From: Candidatus Omnitrophota bacterium
Lineage (GTDB): Bacteria > Omnitrophota > Gorgyraeia > Gygaellales > Profunditerraquicolaceae
DNA length: 15,050 nt
Direction: 5' to 3'
Assembly (NCBI GenBank): GCA_028714055.1
Contig: JAQTNB010000004.1
Span: 1 to 15,050, forward strand
Both the position numbers and the translations under genes were made by a program. The notes under the pieces are model-generated. The model was not told the DNA's origin. It worked only from the letters and a program-made list of their open reading frames with translations, and made no database searches. Position 1 is the first letter of the stretch, and each line of letters begins with the position of its first letter. Below, piece after piece: positions 1 through 5,196 of this stretch.

Positions 1-1142
1 GGATCATCTGGGAAATGGCGGCCAACAACAAATCGCTCATGGAGATCGGCCAAGAGCTGGAGCGGCAAGGCGTAAAAACCTGCCGCGGCAAAGTCTGGCG
101 CAAACAGACATTGTCATCCGTGATCAAAAACCCTTTTTATAAAGGGTACATCCTCTACGCCAATGAACTTCACAAAGGAAACCACGAAGCGATGATCGAA
201 CCCGCGATCTGGGAGAAGGCCAATAGAATCGTCAAAGCCAAACTGCCCGGCCACGGATTCAGCAGAAGACCAAAAACATATAATTATTTATTGAGCGGAC
301 TGCTCAAGTGCGGGAAATGCGGAAGCCACCTGATATCGGCCTCCAACAAGGGGCGGGATGGAAAGAAGTTTCATTACTATATCTGCGGCAGGTCGAAACA
401 AAAACTCGGATGCAACGAACTGGGCATCCCTGCCCCGGTCTTTGACCGGGCCCTGATCGGATACTTCCGGAAAGCCTCCCAGAACAGGGATATCATCATC
501 AAAGGCATCGGCGATGCCATGCGCGAAGCCCAGCTTATGGCCGGGCGCATCGACACCATGATCGCGGAAACCGAAGCCAAACTCAACGATTGCCAGCATG
601 AAGCCAAGACCCTGCTGGATCTGGCCATGACCGGCACCGTAACACAAGGCCCGGCTTATAAAACAAAGATGTCGGAAATAGATAACCAAATAATAATGCT
701 CGAGGACAAACTGACCAAACTGCGGTCACAGAAGTCGGCTAATGACATGACGGCCAACTCGGCCAATTACCTCCACGAAACCCTGCAGTTCGCCTTGGAA
801 TACCTCGACAAAGCCCCTGCGGATGCCCAGAAAAGCCTCATATTCGCCCTTATAAAAGAGATTACGATCCATAGCGACGTAATTGACCTGCGGATGTACT
901 TGGGCGATCCTGAACAAACCCTGCAGGCCGATATCCACGACTGCGATCACAACAAAACCGCCGTAAAAAACAAAAACCCCGTTCCGGAATTACTCCGAAA
1001 CGGGGCTGATGTTAACGATCAAGCGCTTGTTGCGCATGGTCGTCCAAAATGGCTCCCCCGCGAGGACTCGAACCTCGGACCTGGTGGTTACAAGCGCCCC
1101 GGAATTACTTCCGGACTTGGACTATATCTTTGCCATGGCTAA
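1..1142 (+). CDS. Large serine recombinase, C-terminal part (5' end outside window)
   Basis: The frame is open from the left edge of the window, so the ATG at 15 is probably internal and the catalytic resolvase domain lies outside. Numbering from that ATG, residues 1-80 match the Recombinase domain of large serine recombinases (ELERQG, RGKVW, IKNPFYKG). Next comes a zinc ribbon with Cys99, Cys102, Cys124 and Cys133, then a charged, probably coiled-coil stretch (about 165-245) typical of these integrases. The family cuts and rejoins DNA at att sites through a serine. Oddly, from about residue 317 the frame runs antisense through a tRNA terminator and the tRNA-Asn 3' exon into the intron, so the last ~59 residues (including WLPREDSNLGP, a usual antisense-tRNA translation) are unlikely to be native. 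The original C-terminus was probably lost on integration or decay. Family confidence is high; whether it is functional is unknown. Confidence 0.85.
   Translation, partial: IIWEMAANNKSLMEIGQELERQGVKTCRGKVWRKQTLSSVIKNPFYKGYILYANELHKGNHEAMIEPAIWEKANRIVKAKLPGHGFSRRPKTYNYLLSGLLKCGKCGSHLISASNKGRDGKKFHYYICGRSKQKLGCNELGIPAPVFDRALIGYFRKASQNRDIIIKGIGDAMREAQLMAGRIDTMIAETEAKLNDCQHEAKTLLDLAMTGTVTQGPAYKTKMSEIDNQIIMLEDKLTKLRSQKSANDMTANSANYLHETLQFALEYLDKAPADAQKSLIFALIKEITIHSDVIDLRMYLGDPEQTLQADIHDCDHNKTAVKNKNPVPELLRNGADVNDQALVAHGRPKWLPREDSNLGPGGYKRPGITSGLGLYLCHG
964..1005 (-). terminator. Rho-independent terminator of the tRNA-Asn transcript
   Basis: On the minus strand a 12-bp stem (1005-994 with 988-977) encloses a 5-nt loop and is followed directly by TTTTTGTTTTTTA (976-964). 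As minus-strand RNA one pair is a G-U wobble; as plus-strand RNA the same position is a C-A mismatch and no T-run follows. The hairpin therefore acts leftward, ending the tRNA transcript 44 nt after its CCA. It lies inside the recombinase reading frame. Confidence 0.85.
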
Positions 1143-1250
1143 CAGCTTTAGGCAGCAGGTACATAGTCTCTGAACCTTCCCCAATTTCTTGGGGCTCGGC
1201 TGCTGATTACCCGCGATTACGCTAGGGCTTCCAGCAATTCTCCTGCAGTT

Positions 1251-1574
1251 TCATCTTCGGTTTCCCGAAGAAGCTGCGTCTTGAGCATGGACTTCCCGGT
1301 GACAATTGGCACAAAGCAGAATGCACTTATCTAATTCCTCTTTAACTTTAGCCCAACTCCTTGTATAACCTTTCTCGGAGATGCTAAAGTCTTTCCCTGA
1401 AGAATTAGAGTGGTGGAACTCCAAGGCTTCGATACATCTGTTATATCCGCACTTCTGACAACTGCTGCCTTTGTATTCAACTGCCATCTGTCTTATTTTT
1501 TTACGCCTTACTCGGACAGCGGCAATCAAATACTGGCGACGGTCGGCATACGTGCGTGTATCGCGCTTAGCCAA
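1251..1574 (-). CDS. HNH homing endonuclease encoded in the tRNA intron
   Basis: About 107 residues. The N-terminus is basic and is followed by a zinc-binding HNH nuclease module: C39-x2-C42, F53-H54-H55, and C88-x-N90-C91-H92 with H96. This is the Cys-rich HNH layout of small intron-borne homing endonucleases, which nick or cut intronless alleles and so promote intron copying; here the target would be uninterrupted tRNA-Asn. The start is uncertain: a GTG at 1580 abuts the AGGAGG ribosome site with no spacer, while the TTG at 1574 lies 6 nt from it, so TTG is preferred. The last codons (SSGNRR) also encode a GAAA-capped hairpin of the ribozyme, so protein and RNA structure share sequence. The stop is only a few bases before P3. 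Confidence 0.88.
   Translation of the reverse strand: MAKRDTRTYADRRQYLIAAVRVRRKKIRQMAVEYKGSSCQKCGYNRCIEALEFHHSNSSGKDFSISEKGYTRSWAKVKEELDKCILLCANCHREVHAQDAASSGNRR
1255..1270 (-). other. GAAA-capped hairpin (P2-like) within the intron ORF 3' end
   Basis: On the minus strand CTTCGG-GAAA-CCGAAG forms a perfect 6-bp stem with a GNRA tetraloop, 9 nt upstream of the P3 strand. It lies in the last codons of the HNH ORF. Its position between P1 and P3 suggests P2 or a P2 extension, and GNRA loops commonly dock into receptors in group I introns. The hairpin is directly visible; the P2 assignment is inference. Confidence 0.6.
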
Positions 1575-1595
1575 TATCACCCTCCTTCCTTGCTC

Positions 1596-1612
1596 GGCCG
1601 CCTTTGGCGGCC
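1596..1612 (-). other. Hairpin competing with intron P1
   Basis: Minus-strand GGCCGCC-AAA-GGCGGCC is a perfect 7-bp hairpin just inside the 5' splice site. Its 3' arm contains GCGGCC, the same bases that pair with the 5' exon to make P1. The two structures are mutually exclusive, so this could be an off-state for splicing or merely a consequence of a GC-rich guide sequence. Confidence 0.55.
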
Positions 1613-1683
1613 TCGCACAGCCACTCGCTCTACCAGCTGAGCTACGGGGGAATGAGTTTTTGAAAGAGCAATAATGCAGGAAT

Positions 1684-1711
1684 ATTATAGTATAGCCCGA
1701 GGGGAATTCAA
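1684..1711 (-). promoter_or_regulatory. Sigma-70-type promoter for tRNA-Asn
   Basis: On the minus strand TTGAAT (1711-1706) is followed after 16 nt by a perfect TATAAT (1689-1684). Transcription would start near 1677, giving a leader of about 26 nt before the tRNA at 1651. The -35 box begins two bases after the recR stop codon, so the tRNA has its own promoter tucked against the upstream operon. Confidence 0.75.
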
Positions 1712-1712
1712 C

Positions 1713-2312
1713 CTAAATTTCCCTGCGCGCCTCAAGGGACCTGGCAAGCGTTGTGGCGTCGGCGTATTCAAGATTAGAGCCCATGGGAATGCCCATGCCG
1801 ATACGGGTGACCTTAACGCCCAGAGGCTTTAAGATATGCTGTAAATACAAGGCAGTGGTCTCGCCTTCGGTGTCGGCGTCAGTGGCGATGATCACTTCTT
1901 TGACGCTATTTTCCTTGATGCGCGAAAGAAGCCCGTCAATCTTTAAGTCCTGCGGGCCTTTCCCTTCCAGGGGGGAGATCGAGCCCATAAGGACATGGTA
2001 TACCCCGGTAAAATTGCCGGCTTTTTCGATGGCGATCACGTCACTGGGCTTTTCAACCACGCAGACCACTTCCTTATGCCTGCGGGAGTCCTGACAGACC
2101 TTGCACACCTCCTGCTCGCTTAAATTATTGCATATGCGGCAAAAGTGCACGTTCTCCTTGACCTTCTGGATAGACTCGGCGAGCACCCGCACTTCATCGG
2201 ATGAAGCACCGAGGATATAGTTTATGATACGCTCAGCGCTCCTTCTGCCGATGCCGGGAAGCCGGCTTAAGGACTCAATCAGTTTCTCAATTGACTCGGT
2301 GTATGTTGACAT
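1713..2312 (-). CDS. recR: Recombination mediator protein RecR
   Basis: The 199 residues match the family's usual ~200. RecR works with RecO (and RecF) to load RecA on SSB-coated single-stranded DNA at gaps. The N-terminal helix-hairpin-helix is LPGIGRRSAERI (18-29). A four-cysteine zinc finger has Cys58, Cys61, Cys70 and Cys73. The Toprim domain begins at VVEKPSDVIAIEK and includes the acidic ATDADTEGE segment, and the Walker-like C-terminal part ends LEYADATTLARSLEARR. The ATG shares one base with the dnaX stop (TAATG), so translation is probably coupled. The usual dnaX-ybaB-recR order lacks ybaB here. No oddities within the protein. Confidence 0.97.
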   Translation of the reverse strand: MSTYTESIEKLIESLSRLPGIGRRSAERIINYILGASSDEVRVLAESIQKVKENVHFCRICNNLSEQEVCKVCQDSRRHKEVVCVVEKPSDVIAIEKAGNFTGVYHVLMGSISPLEGKGPQDLKIDGLLSRIKENSVKEVIIATDADTEGETTALYLQHILKPLGVKVTRIGMGIPMGSNLEYADATTLARSLEARREI

Positions 2313-3919
2313 TAATCCTCGGCGATCACCCTTCCGCCAAAAGATTCAAGGACGGATTTGATAAAGGGGCTTGCGGTGGTGTCCGGAGCAGGCGCCTCAA
2401 CCTTAGAAAGGATAAAATTCACGCGTAAGCCTGTTTTAAGCACCTGTTCTATTACCTGCTCCACCAGGGCGCGGTTCTCTTTGCGCTCCAACGCTTCTTT
2501 GTGCAACGAAAGGTTCATCGGGAAGGAGACCGTCAGGACGCTGCGGTCTATCTTTACCGGCACTCCTTCATTCAGGTACGTCCCGGCGGAGATCTTTGCC
2601 TTGCTCAGGGTCTCGACGATCCCCTGCCATGACGCTTTTACCCCTTCAAGGGAGATCTGGGCAGATGCCTCAGGCCCCTCTTTTTCCTCTTCCTGTTTTG
2701 GTTCAGGCAAGGTAACGCTTTTCTCCCGATAGACGGGAGGCTTTACCGCGGGGGCCTCTTTCGGCGCGGGAGGAGCCTCATGAGGGGTATGTTCATGTTT
2801 GACATGATGCTTCGGCTGAGAAGCTTCCCCTTTTTTGTCATGCGCCAGCTTCACCAACGTCACTTCCAGCGGGATACGCACGGAATCAAGCCTCTTGGCG
2901 ATCTCCTGCGCGTTCATCAGGATATTAAAAGCGCTAAAGATCTCTTCCATGGTGAACAGGTCTGCCTGTTTCAGTATCTGCTTACAAACCTCTTCCGGCA
3001 GGTCGATCAGCCGGGCGTCCCCATGCGAGACCTTGGCGACCATCAGGTTACGGAAATGCTCGATCAGGTTATTCAGGAAGATCCCGGTATCTTTTCCCTG
3101 GTTGATAATGCCGTCCAGGATCTCAAGGGCGCCGCGCGCATCGTGGGAAACAATCTTATCGGTAATGGCAAAGAGCATCTCCTGCTCAACCAGCCCCAGC
3201 ACCGAAACAACCGATGCCAGGCTCACCTTCCCCTTGGCAAAAGAGACCAGCTCATCAAGGATTGATTCGGCGTCGCGCAGCGCTCCGTCGCTTGCCTTGG
3301 CAATGGCGATGAGCGCTTCTTTATCCACCTCCACCTGCTCAGCGGCGACGATCTTCTCAAGCTGCCCGACGATCTCCAAGGCCGAGAGCCTGCGGAAATC
3401 AAGCCGCTGGCAGCGCGAGATTATCGTCGGCATCACTTTATTCGCCTGGGTGGTGGCAAAGATGAACTTAACGAAGTCCGGGGGCTCTTCCAGGGTCTTC
3501 AGCAGGGCGTTAAAACCGTCGGGGGTGATCTGGTGGACTTCGTCAATGATGTAGACTTTATAGCGGCTTCGGACAGGCGCGAACTTAACACTTTCCCGCA
3601 GGGTGCGTATCTCATCAATCCCGCGGTTGGAAGCGCCGTCGATCTCTATAACGTCAAGGCTGTTACCCTGGGTGATCTCAAGGCAGGAAGGGCACTTTCC
3701 GCACGGTTCGGCGGTCGGCCCCTGAACGCAGTTGATCGCCTTGGCAAGGATGCGGGCAGTAGAGGTCTTCCCTACTCCGCGGGGGCCCGCGAAAAGATAG
3801 GCGTGGGCGAGCCTGTTCTTCTGAAGGGCGTTCTTGAGGGTGGTGACGATGTGTTCCTGGCCGACAATAGAGGTGAAATCCTGCGGCCGCCACTTTAACG
3901 CGAATACGACGTAAGACAT
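2312..3919 (-). CDS. dnaX: DNA polymerase III subunit gamma/tau
   Basis: 535 residues; the AAA+ ATPase that forms the core of the replicative clamp loader. Walker A is GPRGVGKT (45-52). The zinc site is Cys64, Cys73, Cys76 and Cys79, Walker B is IIDEVH (124-129), and the sensor-1 SRC motif is at 168-170. Domains I-III end near residue 360; then a Pro/Glu/His-rich linker leads to a C-terminal tau-like domain. The start MSYVVFALKWRPQ is canonical for the family. It begins 4 nt after the upstream barrel gene's stop with no clear ribosome site, suggesting coupling. A run of six A (2836-2831, codons 362-363) followed 6 nt later by a small hairpin sits exactly at the end of domain III; see findings for possible gamma production. 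Identity is certain. Confidence 0.97.
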   Translation of the reverse strand: MSYVVFALKWRPQDFTSIVGQEHIVTTLKNALQKNRLAHAYLFAGPRGVGKTSTARILAKAINCVQGPTAEPCGKCPSCLEITQGNSLDVIEIDGASNRGIDEIRTLRESVKFAPVRSRYKVYIIDEVHQITPDGFNALLKTLEEPPDFVKFIFATTQANKVMPTIISRCQRLDFRRLSALEIVGQLEKIVAAEQVEVDKEALIAIAKASDGALRDAESILDELVSFAKGKVSLASVVSVLGLVEQEMLFAITDKIVSHDARGALEILDGIINQGKDTGIFLNNLIEHFRNLMVAKVSHGDARLIDLPEEVCKQILKQADLFTMEEIFSAFNILMNAQEIAKRLDSVRIPLEVTLVKLAHDKKGEASQPKHHVKHEHTPHEAPPAPKEAPAVKPPVYREKSVTLPEPKQEEEKEGPEASAQISLEGVKASWQGIVETLSKAKISAGTYLNEGVPVKIDRSVLTVSFPMNLSLHKEALERKENRALVEQVIEQVLKTGLRVNFILSKVEAPAPDTTASPFIKSVLESFGGRVIAED

Positions 3920-3923
3920 TACA

Positions 3924-4556
3924 TTAGAAAACGACCGTTACCGCGGCTTCCATGACGTCGGAGTCAAAATCATGGATACGGTCGATATGCCTCCAGTTCA
4001 ATTTTGTTTCGATGTTTTTGTGCAGGGGAACAAGGACCCCGAACGCGAATTCGTTGCGGGTAGCAGCTCCGATATCAAAATCATAGGTCAGTTCATCAAG
4101 GATAAAACCCTTGATCTCAATATCCTTAACAGAAAAAAGCTTATGCATCGCAACCAGCCGGGTTTCCGCCTCGGCGGCATCGCGTTTTTTGGTATGTGAA
4201 TAGTTTACCCCGTAATCCTCTTTGAGCCAGGTCGCCTGGAAACTCTCCGCGGCATAAAACCACGGCGTCAGATGCACCCCTGCCTCGATCCCTAATTCTT
4301 TGCGCTCGGTAAAAGACCTGTCCACGTTGCGGCGCAATTCAAAAAACGGGATGATGCTGACGCGCCTGCCGTCTTTTTCTCCGTAATTGAACCCGCAGGC
4401 AAACCTGCTGATATAAAGCTCATGGCCCTCATGGCGCATATCATAGCGGTATTCTTGCGTTACCTTAAACTCCGGCTTCTGCCAGGCGGCAAAGGCCGGC
4501 GCAGCAAAAGAAAAAAACAGGATGCCAGCTAAAATACCCGCGAACCTTCTCCCCAC
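3924..4556 (-). CDS. Outer-membrane beta-barrel protein (unknown function)
   Basis: 210 residues. Residues 1-23 are a Sec signal peptide (MGRR, hydrophobic core, cleavage near APAFA). The mature part is rich in alternating aromatic/hydrophobic and charged residues, with repeated amphipathic strands (for example VSIIPFFELRR, FAFGVLVPLHK). It ends in valine-valine-phenylalanine, the terminal Phe expected for BAM-dependent insertion into the outer membrane. It resembles small barrel proteins of the DUF2490 sort, but I cannot assign a family. The start is GTG, placed 5 nt after GGAGG; no in-frame ATG lies nearby. A TATAAT lies just upstream. It follows the YnbE-YdbL fusion gene, so a role in envelope maintenance is possible but unproven. 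Confidence 0.8.
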   Translation of the reverse strand: MGRRFAGILAGILFFSFAAPAFAAWQKPEFKVTQEYRYDMRHEGHELYISRFACGFNYGEKDGRRVSIIPFFELRRNVDRSFTERKELGIEAGVHLTPWFYAAESFQATWLKEDYGVNYSHTKKRDAAEAETRLVAMHKLFSVKDIEIKGFILDELTYDFDIGAATRNEFAFGVLVPLHKNIETKLNWRHIDRIHDFDSDVMEAAVTVVF

Positions 4557-4582
4557 CTATCCCTCCTTTGGCAGAAAAGAAA

Positions 4583-4588
4583 ATTATA
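4583..4588 (-). promoter_or_regulatory. Possible -10 box for the barrel gene
   Basis: A perfect TATAAT on the minus strand lies in the 61-nt gap between the YnbE-YdbL gene and the barrel gene; initiation would give a leader of about 20 nt with a good ribosome site (AAAGGAGG, 4570-4563). No convincing -35 is present at 16-18 nt (GGTAGA or TAGAAT only), so confidence is low. Confidence 0.35.
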
Positions 4589-4617
4589 TCGCTCTATGAA
4601 AGGATTCTACCACAAAA

Positions 4618-5196
4618 TCACTTGTTTTTCCACTGATACGTCCCGTCTGCCTGAAGCTCTTCTATCGGTGTCCCCGCGGGGGCATCCTTTTGCAGGCGCT
4701 GGGCGTAAACCTTCTGTATGGACTCAAGGGAGGCGTTGTTTTTCGCGGCAAGAGCCCGGTAGATGGCCAGGCGGTCTTCATTCTCCGCCTGCACCAGCGG
4801 CGCAAAAGAACCTGACGCATCGCTGCCCCGCAGTTCAACAAGGCCAAGCTTGCTCTCTCCGATAAGCCCTTGCGCCTGCCCGCGGCTGAGCTCCTGCGCC
4901 CTGGCTTTCCGCCTTAATGCCGCCTGTTCCACTTCCGGGCTTAAGCCCGCGTCTTCGGCATAGGCGCATGATACGACTGAGAAAAGCAGGCTCTGCCCGC
5001 CTTCGGTGCTTTGCGCTTCTGTCTTGCCTCCGGAAACAATCCCTTCAATGGCGTCAATATCTTTCTGCACATGCTGATAGATATCCAAACGCATGGAGAT
5101 ATCCACCTTGATCGGCTCTTTCGGGGCCTGCACGCTGACGCGCGCGCACCCGAAAACCACTATCAGCGAAACCAGAAAAACCAGCAGCTTCTTCAT
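4618..5196 (-). CDS. YnbE-YdbL fusion lipoprotein
   Basis: 192 residues combining two proteins that are separate in E. coli. Residues 1-17 form a lipoprotein signal with lipobox VFGC (Cys17). Residues 18-55 match YnbE: QAPKEPIKVDISMRLDI compares with the APKEPI-INM-V-I pattern of E. coli YnbE. Residues ~95-190 match YdbL (DUF1318): a GLIGE motif, then IYRALAAKNNAS and QRLQKDAPAGT, ending with a W near the C-terminus. Between them SLLFSVVSCAYA (69-80), followed by Glu-Asp, resembles a residual signal peptide of YdbL. The start ATG overlaps the ydbH stop (ATGA) with AAGGAGG just upstream. In E. coli YnbE is an outer-membrane lipoprotein that joins YdbH to make an inter-membrane bridge, and YdbL assists its assembly. 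The family match is from memory of the sequences. Confidence 0.85.
   Translation of the reverse strand: MKKLLVFLVSLIVVFGCARVSVQAPKEPIKVDISMRLDIYQHVQKDIDAIEGIVSGGKTEAQSTEGGQSLLFSVVSCAYAEDAGLSPEVEQAALRRKARAQELSRGQAQGLIGESKLGLVELRGSDASGSFAPLVQAENEDRLAIYRALAAKNNASLESIQKVYAQRLQKDAPAGTPIEELQADGTYQWKNK

Larger units (their letters stand above)
1091..1616 (-). ncRNA. Group I self-splicing intron in tRNA-Asn
   Basis: The group I core signatures appear in order on the minus strand: P-like AATTGCTGGAA (1239-1229), Q-like AATCAGCAGCC (1208-1198), R GTTCAGAGACTA (1175-1164) and S AAGATATAGTCC (1130-1119). P3 can pair GCAGG (1246-1242) with CCTGC (1159-1155). P6a is a 6-bp stem with a GAAA loop (1194-1179), and P9 is a 6-bp stem with a GTAA loop (1114-1099). 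P1 forms between exon GGCTGT (1622-1617) and GCGGCC (1601-1596), placing the required U-G pair exactly at U35. The intron ends in G at 1091 as omega-G. P8 and P10 are not clear to me. The splice sites also restore a correct Asn anticodon loop. An HNH ORF fills the P1-P3 interval. Confidence 0.93.
1050..1651 (-). tRNA. tRNA-Asn(GUU) split by a group I intron
   Basis: The 5' exon is 1651-1617 and the 3' exon 1090-1050; joined they give a 76-nt tRNA with encoded CCA. The acceptor stem TCCCCCG/CGGGGGA is perfect, the discriminator is G73, the D stem is GCTC/GAGC, and the T arm is CGAGG-TTCGAGT-CCTCG. The spliced anticodon loop is CTGTTAA, so the anticodon is GUU. G73 and the overall sequence fit bacterial tRNA-Asn. 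The anticodon stem AGTGG/CCACC has four pairs plus an A27-C43 mismatch. The insertion lies between U35 and U36, inside the anticodon, so an unspliced transcript cannot decode. A promoter lies just upstream and a terminator downstream. Confidence 0.93.

Noticed and set aside
1050..1100. tRNA-Thr(UGU) reading of the 3' half (CTTGTAA loop).
   Set aside because: The CTT before GTAA belongs to the intron end. Joining the exons after omega-G gives CTGTTAA (Asn), with G73 and a P1 U-G pair at U35; the Thr reading leaves no valid 5' half or omega-G.
1410..1674. Two plus-strand frames of 76 and 67 codons across the intron and tRNA 5' half.
   Set aside because: They are antisense to the HNH ORF and tRNA, with no recognisable domain or ribosome site.
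2835..3554. A 239-codon plus-strand frame.
   Set aside because: Antisense to dnaX; rich in Ser/Arg/Ile as expected of a shadow frame, no domain.
4618..4960. Independent ydbL gene starting inside the fusion.
   Set aside because: No in-frame ATG, GTG or TTG lies ahead of the signal-like segment; only CTG codons, so one continuous protein is simpler. A GGAGG-like stretch there is probably chance.
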